From Streptomyces sp. B21-083 (GTDB lineage: Bacteria > Actinomycetota > Actinomycetes > Streptomycetales > Streptomycetaceae): DNA of 64,000 bases. How positions within the stretch are numbered: position 1 is the first letter of the stretch; every line of letters starts with the position of its first letter. The stretch spans positions 1,736,001-1,800,000 of the forward strand of contig NZ_JARUND010000001.1 of assembly GCF_036898825.1 (NCBI RefSeq). The letters are read 5' to 3'. Shown here piece by piece: positions 50,502-59,619 of this stretch. Under the pieces are notes generated by a model that did not search any database, was not told the DNA's origin, and saw only the letters and a program-made list of their open reading frames with translations. Position numbers and translations under genes: made by a program.

Positions 50502-53189
50502 TCAGCCCTCCGAGGCGGCGAGGCTCGTGACCGTGCCGCGGATGGTCGGATGACGGTACAGCTCCCGCATCCGCAGTGACGGCAGGCCCCGCGCGCGCAT
50601 GACGGCCCCGATGCGGACCGCGAACAGGGAGTTGCCGCCCAGCTCGAAGAAGTCGTCGTCCGGGCCGACCGGCGTGCCGAGCACCTCGCCCCAGATCTGG
50701 CGCAGCCGCTCGGTGAGTTCGTCCTCGGTTGTGCCGGAGTCGGCGTCCCGGGCTGGTGCGGCGGGCGCGGCGGGTGTCGCGGGTGCGGGGAGCCGGGCCG
50801 TGTCGAGTTTGCCGTTGGCGGTCAGCGGCAGGGTGTCCAGGGCGGTCACCGTGGTGGGAAGCATGTAGTCGGGGAGGATGCCCGCGGCGCGCTTGCGGAC
50901 TGCCACCGGATCGCCGCCTGAGAGGACCACGTAGGCGTCGATCCTGGCCGTGGCCGCGTCGTCCGGGTCGTCGCGCCGCACCACCACGGCCGCCGCCCGG
51001 ACATCCGCGTCCTCCAGCAGCACCGAGCGGATCTCGTCCAGCTCGATCCGGAAGCCGCGGATCTTGACCTGGCTGTCGATGCGTCCCAGGTGTTCGAGCC
51101 GGCCGTCCGGGCGCAGGCGCCCCAGGTCGCCGCTGCGGTACATGGTGCCGCCGGTGTACGGGTCCGGGACGAAGCGTCGGGCGGTCAGCTCTTCCTGGCC
51201 GAGGTAGCCGAGCGCGACCCCGGCGCCGCCGACGCAGACCTCGCCCGCCACACCGGGCGGCTGCAGCCGTCCGGACTGGTCGGTCACGTACAGGTGCCAG
51301 CCGGGCAGCGCCCGTCCGACGGAGCGGGTGGCGGCGAGTGCCAGTTTCCGGGTGAGGGTCTGCTCGGTGACGTGGACCGTCGTCTCGGTGATCCCGAACA
51401 TGTTCACCACCCGGCAGACCGACTCGGGGTGCCGGTCGAACCAGGGCAGCAGCATGCGCGCGTCCAGTGGCTCGCCGCCGAAGACGACCGTCCGGACCGG
51501 GACCCGGGTGTGGTCGACGTCCAGCAGCTGGGCGAAGGCCGACGGGGTCTGGCTGAGCACGGTGACCTTCTCCGCCACGAGCAGATCGCGGAAGCGGTCG
51601 GGTTCGCGGGAGACGAAGTACGGCACCACGACCAGCCGCCCGCCGGTCAGCAGGCACCCCCAGATCTCCCACACCGAGAAGTCGAAGGCGCTGGAGTGGA
51701 ACCAGGTCCACACGTCGTCGGCGGTGAAGCCGTACTCCTCGCGGGTCGCGTCGATCAGGGCGATCACGTTGCGGTGCGGCACCTCGACGCCCTTGGGGCG
51801 ACCGGTGGAGCCGGACGTGTAGATGACGTAGGCGGGGGCGTCCGGCGAGGTGGCCGTCGGCGGGACCGGGGCGTCGGTGAACTGCTGGGCGGCGTCCAGC
51901 AGTTCGTCCGGAGTGGCGGGCACGCAGCCCGCGACGTCCGGGAACTCCGGTAGTCGGGTGACCACCACCCGCAGTCCCGCGTCCTGTGCCGTGCGGGCGA
52001 TGCGGTCCGCCGGGTAGGCCGGGTCGACGGGTACGTAGGTCGCGCGGGCCTTCAGTACGGCGAGCAGGGTGACGACGAGTTCGGTGGTGCGTTCCAGGCA
52101 GACGCCCACGCGGTCGCCGGCCGTGACGCCGCGCTCGCGCAGGCCGTGGGCCAACCGGGTCGACCGCTCGTCCATCTCGCCGTAGGTGAGACCGGCCGCG
52201 CCTTCGGTCACGGCGATGCGCCGCGGTGACGCCCCCGCGATCCGCGCGAACGCTTCGGGCACGGTCACCGGGGTGGTGACCAGCGGACGGGACGGGCGGC
52301 CGAGTGCCGCTACACGGTCGCGTTCGGCTTCGTCGAGCAGATCGACGTCCTCGACCGGGGTCCCGGGCTCGGTGAGGATCATCCGGTGCACCCGCACCAG
52401 GTACCGGGCGAACCGTGCGGCGATCTCGGTGGACACATGGCCGCCGGCGTGGTCGCAGCGCAGCCGCCAGCCGTCGGCGTCCTTGAAGACCGACAGGGTG
52501 AGGGGGAACGGCGGTGCGAGGCAGGGGACGTACGCGCCGGGGAGTTCCGCCTCGTCGAAGAGCAGACCGGCGAGTGCGGGTCCGGCGGTGAAGGAGGGCT
52601 TCAGCTCACCGAGCGTGGCGGCCTCCGGCACGGTGAAGGTGCCGTGGTCGGTGCCGATGACCGGGGTGGTCTCGGGGTCGTGCCGGCGCAGGGTCACGGC
52701 GAGGGCGGCGAGCCAGCTTGCCTCGTCGCCGCCGCCGTCGAGGGCGAAGAGGTGCGGGAGGGCGGGGCCTTCGTCAGCCAGGCCCCAGGCGGGTGCGGGT
52801 ATGGACGCCGTGGGTGCGGGTTTCGTGGGGGCGGGGCGGTCCGCTTCCGGACCGACGGAGTCACCGGCCGCCGGCTCGTCGGGCTTGCCAACCTCCGGTT
52901 CGGTGGACTCGCCGTCTGCCAGCCGTGCGAGAGCCGCGCGGTCCCACTGGTCCCGCACGGCCACCAGGACCAGGTCGCAGGTGCCGTCGGCGTAACGCAG
53001 CAGCACCCTGCGCAGTCCCTCGGTCGGTCGGGCGACCTCGGCGGCGCGGCGGCGCTCGGCGAGCGGGTCCGTCGACGGCACGGGTACGTCCTCGATCCAC
53101 AGGTCCGGAGGGACCGTCGGATACGGCGAACGGTCGGAGCGGATGCGGACCGCGTGGCAGCGGGCCGCGGGGTGGAGGGGGCCTGACAC
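50502..53189 (-). CDS. NRPS protein: degenerate C-like domain, A (Thr-like code), T
   Basis: 895 residues from GTG 53189 with AAGGAG 8 nt upstream. Residues 1-310 look like a condensation-type domain but no HHxxxDG is visible ('VLVAVRDQWDRAALARLADG' stands at its place), interrupted by a Pro/Glu-rich linker. The A domain (about 320-770) has '[20 protein letters not shown]' (A3), 'MFGITETTVHVT' (A5), 'MYRSGDLGRLRPDG' (A7), 'IDSQVKIRGFRIELDEI' (A8) and 'LPLTANGKLD' (A10). The T domain carries 'DDFFELGGNSLFAVRI' with its phosphopantetheine Ser. Specificity residues read D-F-W-S-V-G-M-V-H, close to the Thr code DFWNIGMVHK. It activates and carries one amino acid, probably Thr or a relative; MbtH from the divergent arm may assist. 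Confidence 0.88.
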   Translation of the reverse strand: MSGPLHPAARCHAVRIRSDRSPYPTVPPDLWIEDVPVPSTDPLAERRRAAEVARPTEGLRRVLLRYADGTCDLVLVAVRDQWDRAALARLADGESTEPEVGKPDEPAAGDSVGPEADRPAPTKPAPTASIPAPAWGLADEGPALPHLFALDGGGDEASWLAALAVTLRRHDPETTPVIGTDHGTFTVPEAATLGELKPSFTAGPALAGLLFDEAELPGAYVPCLAPPFPLTLSVFKDADGWRLRCDHAGGHVSTEIAARFARYLVRVHRMILTEPGTPVEDVDLLDEAERDRVAALGRPSRPLVTTPVTVPEAFARIAGASPRRIAVTEGAAGLTYGEMDERSTRLAHGLRERGVTAGDRVGVCLERTTELVVTLLAVLKARATYVPVDPAYPADRIARTAQDAGLRVVVTRLPEFPDVAGCVPATPDELLDAAQQFTDAPVPPTATSPDAPAYVIYTSGSTGRPKGVEVPHRNVIALIDATREEYGFTADDVWTWFHSSAFDFSVWEIWGCLLTGGRLVVVPYFVSREPDRFRDLLVAEKVTVLSQTPSAFAQLLDVDHTRVPVRTVVFGGEPLDARMLLPWFDRHPESVCRVVNMFGITETTVHVTEQTLTRKLALAATRSVGRALPGWHLYVTDQSGRLQPPGVAGEVCVGGAGVALGYLGQEELTARRFVPDPYTGGTMYRSGDLGRLRPDGRLEHLGRIDSQVKIRGFRIELDEIRSVLLEDADVRAAAVVVRRDDPDDAATARIDAYVVLSGGDPVAVRKRAAGILPDYMLPTTVTALDTLPLTANGKLDTARLPAPATPAAPAAPARDADSGTTEDELTERLRQIWGEVLGTPVGPDDDFFELGGNSLFAVRIGAVMRARGLPSLRMRELYRHPTIRGTVTSLAASEG

Positions 53190-53283
53190 GGTCGTACTCC
53201 TTGTTGGCGCGGGGAGTTGTTCCTGGGATTCCGGAACGGTCGTCCGAAGAGTCGTTCGGGAAGGTCGGTTGCGGGACGGGAGA

Positions 53284-54102
53284 TCAGCGGATGCTGAAGC
53301 CGCCGTCCACGGTCAGAACGGACCCGGTGATCTGGCGGGAGTCGTCCGAGGCGAGGAAGACGATCGCGGCGGCGACGTCCTCGGGTTCGATCAGCGCGTT
53401 CATGGGCTGCGCCTCGACGAAGGTCTTCTCGTGTTCGTGCACCGGCACGTCCAGTGCCCTGGCGATCTCGGCGAGCATCCGGCCCTCGGCCTGCGCGTCG
53501 TCGCGCACCGACCCGGGGCAGACCGCGTTGACGCGTACCTTCGTCGGTGCGTAGTCGAGCGCGGCGGCCTTGGTGAGACCGACGACGGCGTGCTTGGCGG
53601 CGACGTATCCGGCGAAGTGCCGGTAGCCGACGAGTCCGGCGGTGGAGGCGACGTTGACGATGCTGCCGGCGCGCCGGGCGCTCATGGCCTTGCCGACCTC
53701 GCGGATCACCCGCCAGGCTCCGGAGAGGTCGACGTCGATCATCAGGGACCACTCGTCCTCGTCGATCTCGTGCACCGGTTTGCCGGAGGGCGCGGCGATG
53801 CCCGCGTTGTTGACGGCGACGTCGATCCGGCCGAACCGGTCCTCGGCCCGGGTCACCGCCTCCCGTACGGCCCGCAGGTCGCGGATGTCGGCCTCGGCGG
53901 TGAGGACGGCCGCGCCGGCCTCCCGGCACAGGGTGGCCGTGTGCTCCAACTGCCCCGGGGTGCCCAGCGGGTAGGGCACTCCGGGCAGGTCGGCGCAGAT
54001 GTCCAGCGGGTCACCGGCCAGGGCGGTCCAGGGCCGGTAGAAGGAGGCGCCCGCCCCGGCGTACGGCAGGCAGATCAGCTTGGTCGTGTCATGCGTGGTC
54101 AT
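53284..54102 (-). CDS. Chimera: type II thioesterase N-terminus fused in frame to a truncated SDR
   Basis: 272 residues. The first 33 residues ('TKLICLPYAGAGASFYRPWT') are the start of a type II thioesterase of the kind that serves NRPS clusters. From about residue 34 ('DICADLPGVPYPLGTPGQLE') the sequence is a short-chain dehydrogenase of the mycofactocin-associated type with 'VNNAGIA', Ser in 'IVNVASTAG', 'YVAAKHAVVGLTKAAALDYA' (Y, K) and 'ITGSVLTVDGGFS'. The SDR's nucleotide-binding TGxxxGxG strand is missing, so the protein probably lacks dehydrogenase activity, and the thioesterase lacks its catalytic residues. The join is in frame near nt 54003. It overlaps the LLM remnant by 14 nt. Confidence 0.82.
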   Translation of the reverse strand: MTTHDTTKLICLPYAGAGASFYRPWTALAGDPLDICADLPGVPYPLGTPGQLEHTATLCREAGAAVLTAEADIRDLRAVREAVTRAEDRFGRIDVAVNNAGIAAPSGKPVHEIDEDEWSLMIDVDLSGAWRVIREVGKAMSARRAGSIVNVASTAGLVGYRHFAGYVAAKHAVVGLTKAAALDYAPTKVRVNAVCPGSVRDDAQAEGRMLAEIARALDVPVHEHEKTFVEAQPMNALIEPEDVAAAIVFLASDDSRQITGSVLTVDGGFSIR

Positions 54103-55070
54103 GGGTACGGGTGTCTCCTTGTGAGTGGTGTGTTTCGTGCACGCCTTGTGGGCGAGGACTTCCGGGGCGCGGGTCGGACGCGAGCAGGCCGGCGTGTTCC
54201 GCCGCCTCGACCGCGATGCGCAGCGCCTCGGCGGCGCGGTCCGGGCCGGGCAGACCGGGACCGACCGGCATGACGTTGAGCGTGGTGGCGCCGGCCTCGG
54301 CGAACGCCGTCATCCGCTCGGCGATCCGCTCCCGAGGCCCGAGAAGCGAGGTCGCGTCGAGGAATTCGAGCGGTACGGCGGCCATGGCGCCCGGGTAGTC
54401 ACCGGCCAGGAACCGCTCCTGGACGGCCCGGGCCCCGGCGCCGAAGCCCATGCGCTCGGCCAGCTGGGTGTAGTGGTTGTCCTCCCGGCCGCCCATACCG
54501 CCGAGGTACAGCGCGGCGTATCCCCGCACCCGGCGGGCGCAGGCCCGCCAGTCGGCGCCGGTCACCAGGGGCACGCCGGGGGCGATGTCGAACCCGTCGA
54601 GGGTGCGCCCCGACTTGGCGAGGCCGGCCTCGAGCGGCGCCAACTGCCGGGCGGCGTGGCCGGGGGAGAAGAACACCGGAAGCCAGCCGTCGGCGATCTC
54701 CCCGGCCAGCTCCAGGTTTCTCGGGCCGAGCGCGGCCAGGTAGACCGGGATCCGTTCGCGCGGCGGGCGGATGGTCAGGGCGAGTGCCTTGCCCGGGCCG
54801 TCCGGCAGCGGCAGCGTGAAGTGGTGGCCCGCGTACTCCAGGGGCTCCCGGCGCAGCGCGCGGCGCACCAGGTCGACGTATTCGCGTGTACGGCCGAGCG
54901 GTGAGCCGAATCCGACGCCGTGCCAGCCCTCGGAGACCTGGGGTCCGGAGACGCCGAGGCCGAGCCTGAGGCGTCCGCCGGAGAGGGTGTCGAGGGTCGC
55001 GGCGGTCATCGCCGTCATGGCGGGCGAGCGGGCCGGGATCTGGAGGACCGCGCTGCCGACGTCGATACGG
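54089..55070 (-). pseudogene. LLM-class F420-dependent oxidoreductase, N-terminally truncated
   Basis: The minus frame from about 55070 reads '[20 protein letters not shown]', '[20 protein letters not shown]', '[20 protein letters not shown]' and 'NLELAGEIADGWLPVFFSPG', ending at 54089. It is a luciferase-like monooxygenase of the F420 type with its C-terminal two thirds plus. About 60 N-terminal residues are lacking: coding ends at the head-to-head junction with the NRPS gene, and no start is provided. F420 chemistry such as a redox step on a peptide-bound substrate may once have been part of the cluster. Confidence 0.85.
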
Positions 55071-58000
55071 GAGGTGCCTCGGACCTGTTCGACCGCGCCA
55101 CCGCCGAAAGCGTCGCCGCCCGCTATCTGCGTCTGCTGGAGGAGGTGACGGCCGACCCGGCCCGCCCCCTGCACGCCCTGCCCCTGCTCACCTCCGCCGA
55201 ACGCGAGGACGCGCTCGCCCGGCGGGGCGGCACCGCCCCGCTGCCCGAGGCGTCGCTGCCGGAGATGTTCGAGGCACAGGCGGCGCGAACCCCGCACGCC
55301 GTGGCCGTCGTCGCGGACGGTACGGAGTTCTCGGGCGGTACGGAGCTGACGTACGACGAGCTGAACCGTCGCGCGAACCGGCTCGCCCGGCACCTGGTCA
55401 CCCTCGGGGCAGGACGGGAGACCGTCGTCGCCGTGGTGCTGCCGCGCCGCCCCGAGGTGGTCGTGGCGCTGCTCGCGGTGCAGAAGACCGGGGCCGCCTA
55501 CCTGCCGATCGACCCGGCCAACCCCCGGGCGCGGATCGACGCCCTGGTCGCCGACGCGGGCGCCACGATCGTGCTCGACGAGGACGCTCTCGCCGCCGCC
55601 CCGGACACCGGCGCGGACGGTGACCCTGGCGTCCAGGTCCACCCCCGGCAGGCCGCCTACCTCATCCACACCTCCGGCTCGACGGGCCGCCCGAAGGGAG
55701 TGGTCGTCGAACACGGCTCGCTCGCCGCCTATCTGGGCGAGGCCGCGGCGATGTACCCGGCCGCCTCGGGCGAGTCCCTGGTCCACACCTCCCTCGCCTT
55801 CGACATGCCGGTGACCACGCTGTTCACGCCCCTGATCACGGGCGGCCGGGTGCGGTTCGGGGAACTGGACGCTCACACGCCCACCCCCGACCTGCTCAAG
55901 GTCACTCCGAGCCATCTACGGCTGCTGGTGTCGCTGCCCGACCGCGTCAGCGACGCCCGGAACCTGGTCATCGGCGGCGAGGCCCTCGACGGCGCCGCCC
56001 TGCGGGCGTGGCGCGAGCGGCACCCGAAGGCCGTGGTGATCAACGAGTACGGTCCCACGGAGGCGACCGTCGGCTGCGTCGTCCACCGCATCGAACCGGA
56101 CGACGGCCTCGGCGCGGGGCCGGTGCCCATCGGCCGCCCCGTCACGGGCGCGCGCGTCCATGTACTCGACGACCGCCTCCAGCCCGTCCCCGACGGTGTG
56201 TGGGGCGAGCTGTACCTCGCCGGGACCGGCCTGGCCCGCGGTTACGCCGGGCGGCCCGGCCAGAGCGCCGAACGCTTCGTCGCCGACCCGTTCGGCCCGC
56301 CCGGAACGCGCATGTACCGGGTGGGCGACCGGGCCCGCTGGAACCGTGCCGGGGTACTGGAGTACGCCGGACGCGTCGACGACCAGATCAAGATCCGGGG
56401 CTACCGCATCGAGCCCGGCGAGATCGAGACCGCGCTGACCGCACTCGACGGGGTGGCCCGAGCCGCCGTGATCGCCCGCGAGGACCGGCCGGGCGACCAG
56501 CGGCTGGTGGCGTACGTCGTCACCGAAACACCCCTGACGGGCGACGAGTTGAAGACCCGGCTCGCCACCGTCCTCCCCGCCCACCTCGTACCGTCGGCGT
56601 TCGTCGAGGTCGACGCGATCCCCCTGAACGCCAACGGCAAGCTCGACCGCAGGGCACTGCCCGCCCCGCCGGACACCGCCGCCGGCACCGGCCGGGCGCC
56701 GCGGACCGAACAAGAGAGCCTGCTGTGCGGGCTGTTCGCCGAGGTGCTGGGGGTTCCCGAGGTCTCCGCCGACGACGACTTCTTCGCGCTGGGCGGTCAC
56801 TCCCTGCTCGCCGTCCGGCTGGCCGGCCGCATCGGTGAGACGCTGGCGGTCCCCTTCGGCCTGTCGGCGCTTCTCGAAGCACCGACCCCGGCAGGACTGG
56901 CCCGCCACCTCACGGAGGGCGGCTCGCACACCACCTCGTGGGTGCCGGACTCGGAAGCCGAACTGAGTCCCGCCCTGCGCTTCACGTCCGGCACCTCCTC
57001 CGCCGGCCTGCCCGACGTGCCGCATACCGACCCCCGTACCGGTGGTCCCCGAGAGATTCTGCTGACCGGGGCCACGGGGTTCGTCGGAGCCTTCCTCCTG
57101 GCCGAACTGTTGCACCGGACATCGGCGCGGGTGCACTGCCTTGTGCGGGCCGGGACCGACGCCGAGGCGGTCGAGCGGCTGACCGAAGTCATGCGGCGCT
57201 ACGGCATCGACCTCGGGCCGACGGCGGACGGCCCACGGCTGAACGTCGTCCGGGGGGACCTGGCGGCGGTGGAACTCGGTCTCGACCCGGCGGACTGGGC
57301 GGGGCTGCGGGAGCGGGTCGACACGATCGTGCACAGCGGCGCCCACGTCCATCACCTCTCGCCGTACGCCCAGCTGAAACCGGCCAACGTGGAGGGCACC
57401 CGGACCCTGCTGCGCCTGGCCGCCGAGGGCCGGCCGAAGGCGTTTCACCACCTCTCCACCCTCGGTGTGTTCGGCCTCGGCCAGGGCTCCCGGCTGGTCA
57501 CGGAGGAGTCACCGATCGGCGGCGAGAAACACCCGTTCGGGAGCGGGTACGTGGCGAGCAAATGGGTCACGGACCGGCTCGTTGAGCGTGCCTTCGAGCG
57601 GGGGGCCACCGGCGGCATCCACCGGCTCGGCCGGATCTGGGCGCATACGTCGACCGGTGCCGTCAGCCCGGACGACATGTTCTCCCGGCTGCTCACCAGT
57701 TGTGCCGCGCTCGGCTGCCATCCGGTCGGACCGGACCTGGAGGAAGCGCTGCTCCCCGTCGATGTCCTGGCCCGCGCCGTCGTGGGGCTGATCCTGACCG
57801 GGACGGGAACCGCCCGTGTGCACCACCTCCACCACCCGCGCAGGGTCGGAGTCGGCGCCTTCATGAGCGGCTACGACCGGATGCGCGGCACGGTCTCCGA
57901 ACCGGTCCCGCTCGCCGTGTGGCTGCACCGTCTGCGGCGCGCGAGCGAAGAGGGACAGGATCTGCCGATCCTGCCCTACCTGGCGTATCTCGAAGAGCAG

Positions 58001-58162
58001 GCGTATCTCGAAGAGCACGCGAGGAACGCACCGGACGCGCGGCGGCCGACCCTGGAGTTCGAGAACGACAGGACGCTTCAGCGGCTGCGGGAGCTGGCGG
58101 TCGCGATCCCGGACATCGACGAAGCGGCGATCTCCCGCTACTGGAACTTCGTCGAGCGATGA
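54920..58162 (+). CDS. NRPS protein: C-domain tail, A (Asn-like code), T, thioester reductase
   Basis: 1080 residues as opened from GTG 54920, but sensible sequence begins only at about 55077 ('[20 protein letters not shown]'), the last strand region of a condensation domain; the rest of that domain has been lost. A domain: '[20 protein letters not shown]' (A3), '[16 protein letters not shown]' (A5), '[10 protein letters not shown]' (A7), '[17 protein letters not shown]' (A8), '[14 protein letters not shown]' (A10). T: '[17 protein letters not shown]'. Reductase: '[20 protein letters not shown]' (NADPH), '[13 protein letters not shown]' and '[13 protein letters not shown]' (Y, K). Specificity residues read D-M-T-K-V-G-E-V-G, close to the Asn code DLTKLGEVGK. 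The reductase would release the product as an aldehyde or alcohol. It has no proper start. Confidence 0.85.
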   Translation: MPALGDLGSGDAEAEPEASAGEGVEGRGGHRRHGGRAGRDLEDRAADVDTGGASDLFDRATAESVAARYLRLLEEVTADPARPLHALPLLTSAEREDALARRGGTAPLPEASLPEMFEAQAARTPHAVAVVADGTEFSGGTELTYDELNRRANRLARHLVTLGAGRETVVAVVLPRRPEVVVALLAVQKTGAAYLPIDPANPRARIDALVADAGATIVLDEDALAAAPDTGADGDPGVQVHPRQAAYLIHTSGSTGRPKGVVVEHGSLAAYLGEAAAMYPAASGESLVHTSLAFDMPVTTLFTPLITGGRVRFGELDAHTPTPDLLKVTPSHLRLLVSLPDRVSDARNLVIGGEALDGAALRAWRERHPKAVVINEYGPTEATVGCVVHRIEPDDGLGAGPVPIGRPVTGARVHVLDDRLQPVPDGVWGELYLAGTGLARGYAGRPGQSAERFVADPFGPPGTRMYRVGDRARWNRAGVLEYAGRVDDQIKIRGYRIEPGEIETALTALDGVARAAVIAREDRPGDQRLVAYVVTETPLTGDELKTRLATVLPAHLVPSAFVEVDAIPLNANGKLDRRALPAPPDTAAGTGRAPRTEQESLLCGLFAEVLGVPEVSADDDFFALGGHSLLAVRLAGRIGETLAVPFGLSALLEAPTPAGLARHLTEGGSHTTSWVPDSEAELSPALRFTSGTSSAGLPDVPHTDPRTGGPREILLTGATGFVGAFLLAELLHRTSARVHCLVRAGTDAEAVERLTEVMRRYGIDLGPTADGPRLNVVRGDLAAVELGLDPADWAGLRERVDTIVHSGAHVHHLSPYAQLKPANVEGTRTLLRLAAEGRPKAFHHLSTLGVFGLGQGSRLVTEESPIGGEKHPFGSGYVASKWVTDRLVERAFERGATGGIHRLGRIWAHTSTGAVSPDDMFSRLLTSCAALGCHPVGPDLEEALLPVDVLARAVVGLILTGTGTARVHHLHHPRRVGVGAFMSGYDRMRGTVSEPVPLAVWLHRLRRASEEGQDLPILPYLAYLEEQAYLEEHARNAPDARRPTLEFENDRTLQRLRELAVAIPDIDEAAISRYWNFVER

Positions 58163-58273
58163 GGCGAGACGCGCGGACCGGCCCGCAGCCCTCCGCATCG
58201 ACCTGACGACCGGCCACGCCGGCCCGACCATCGGCCGACGCGTGGCCCAACTCCGGCCCAACTCCCCTGCACC

Positions 58274-58293
58274 GGGAGGCGATAGCGCCTCCC
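58274..58293. terminator. 8-bp hairpin between NRPS and mbtH-like gene
   Basis: GGGAGGCG and CGCCTCCC enclose the loop ATAG. It lies in the 157-bp gap before the MbtH gene and could attenuate or process the transcript. The GAAAGGA ribosome site follows. Confidence 0.45.
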
Positions 58294-58319
58294 GGCTCCC
58301 GAAAGGAACACCGCCCGTC

Positions 58320-58529
58320 ATGACCAACCCCTTCGAGAACCCCGACGGTACCTACCGGGTCCTGGCCAACGACGAGGGCCAGCACTCGCTGTGGCCCGAC
58401 TTCACCGCCGTACCCGCCGGCTGGACCACCGTCTTCGGCCCGGACAACCGCACCGCCTGCCTGGAGTACGTCGAACGCGAGTGGACCGACCTGCGCCCCA
58501 AGAGCCTCGTCCGGGCGATGGGCGAGTGA
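58320..58529 (+). CDS. MbtH-like protein
   Basis: 69 residues from ATG 58320. '[20 protein letters not shown]', '[20 protein letters not shown]' and '[17 protein letters not shown]' contain all the invariant residues of the family (N-P-F, S-L-W-P, P-x-G-W, T-D-x-R-P). MbtH proteins bind A domains and help them fold and adenylate. Both A-domain proteins of this cluster are likely clients. It is 23 bp from the dioxygenase gene. Confidence 0.97.
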   Translation: MTNPFENPDGTYRVLANDEGQHSLWPDFTAVPAGWTTVFGPDNRTACLEYVEREWTDLRPKSLVRAMGE

Positions 58530-58552
58530 CGCGGACGAAAGGGAGCACGCAC

Positions 58553-59554
58553 GTGAGCAGCGTCAGCATGACGCAGGCACCGCACGCACCGGCGACCGCC
58601 GACGGCACGGTGCGGTACGACACCCGCACCCTGGCCCGGCTCGGCCAGGTGGCGGCGGAACTGCTGGACCAGGCCGGCGACCGGGTCGACGACCCGGCAT
58701 GGGTGGCCCTCGCCCGGCACGCCTGGGAGGATGTCCCCGCCGAAATACGGCGCACCGTCAGGGAGTCGCGCAGGCATTCGGGCCCCGACGGCGCCCTCGT
58801 CCTCCGGAGCCTCCCCATCGGTGCCGCACATCTGCCGCCGACCCCGATGGTGAAGGGCTCGGTCCAGCACAACCCGTCCCTGTCCGCGGCGACGCTGCTG
58901 CTGTTCGCGGCCGGGCTCGGCGACCCGGCCGCGTTCGCGGCGGAGAAGTCCGGCGCCCTCGTCCAGGACGTCGTGCCGGTGCCCGGTCAGGAGACCGTCC
59001 AAGGGAACGTCGGCTCGGTCGAACTCACCTTCCACACCGAGAACGCCTTCCACCCCCACCGCCCCGACTACGTCATGCTGCTGTGCCTGCGCCCCGACCA
59101 CGAGGGCAGGGCCGAACTGCGCACCAGCTGCGCCCGACGCGTCCTGCCGCTGTTGACACCCGGCACCCGGGAGGCGCTCGGCAGGCCCGAGTACGTCACC
59201 GAGGCGCCGCCGTCCTTCGGCCCGGCCGGCGAGGGCACCGCGCACGCCGTGCTCTCCGGCGACCCGGACGACCCCGACTGGTGCTTCGACGAGGCGGCCA
59301 CCAAGGCCGTGACCAGCGAGGGCGGGGCCGCCCTCGCCGAACTCGCCGAGGTGGCGCACCGCACGTACACCGGGGTGCTGCTGCGCCCCGGTGACCTCGC
59401 CGTCGTCGACAACCGGATCACCCTGCACGGCCGTTCCGCGTTCACCCCGCGCTACGACGGCCGCGACCGCTGGCTCCAGCGGACCTTCGCCTTCAGCGAC
59501 CTGCGCCGTTCCCGCGACCACCGTCCCGGTGACGGAACGGTACTGGTCAAGTGA
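58553..59554 (+). CDS. Fe(II)/2-oxoglutarate amino acid hydroxylase (AsnO/VioC/clavaminate synthase type)
   Basis: 333 residues from GTG 58553 with AAAGGGAG 8 nt upstream. Metal ligands are H161 and E163 in 'ELTFHTENAFHPHRPDYVML' and H292 in 'VVDNRITLHGRSAF'; 'RWLQRTFAF' supplies the 2-oxoglutarate-binding Arg. The HxE rather than HxD motif and the N-terminal helical part are those of the asparagine oxygenase/VioC group, which hydroxylate the beta carbon of free L-amino acids. The Asn-like A domain next door makes L-3-hydroxyasparagine a reasonable product; this is a prediction. It is cotranscribed with mbtH and the aminotransferase. Confidence 0.9.
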   Translation: MSSVSMTQAPHAPATADGTVRYDTRTLARLGQVAAELLDQAGDRVDDPAWVALARHAWEDVPAEIRRTVRESRRHSGPDGALVLRSLPIGAAHLPPTPMVKGSVQHNPSLSAATLLLFAAGLGDPAAFAAEKSGALVQDVVPVPGQETVQGNVGSVELTFHTENAFHPHRPDYVMLLCLRPDHEGRAELRTSCARRVLPLLTPGTREALGRPEYVTEAPPSFGPAGEGTAHAVLSGDPDDPDWCFDEAATKAVTSEGGAALAELAEVAHRTYTGVLLRPGDLAVVDNRITLHGRSAFTPRYDGRDRWLQRTFAFSDLRRSRDHRPGDGTVLVK

Positions 59555-59619
59555 CCCCTCAAGTGACGTCGGCCCGCGACGCGTTACAAGAACCGTTGAC
59601 ATGAAAGGTACGTGCTGAC

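Noticed and set aside
55916..57451. 511-residue minus-strand frame inside the NRPS gene
   Set aside because: Pure shadow of A, T and reductase coding on the plus strand, where all NRPS motifs are present.
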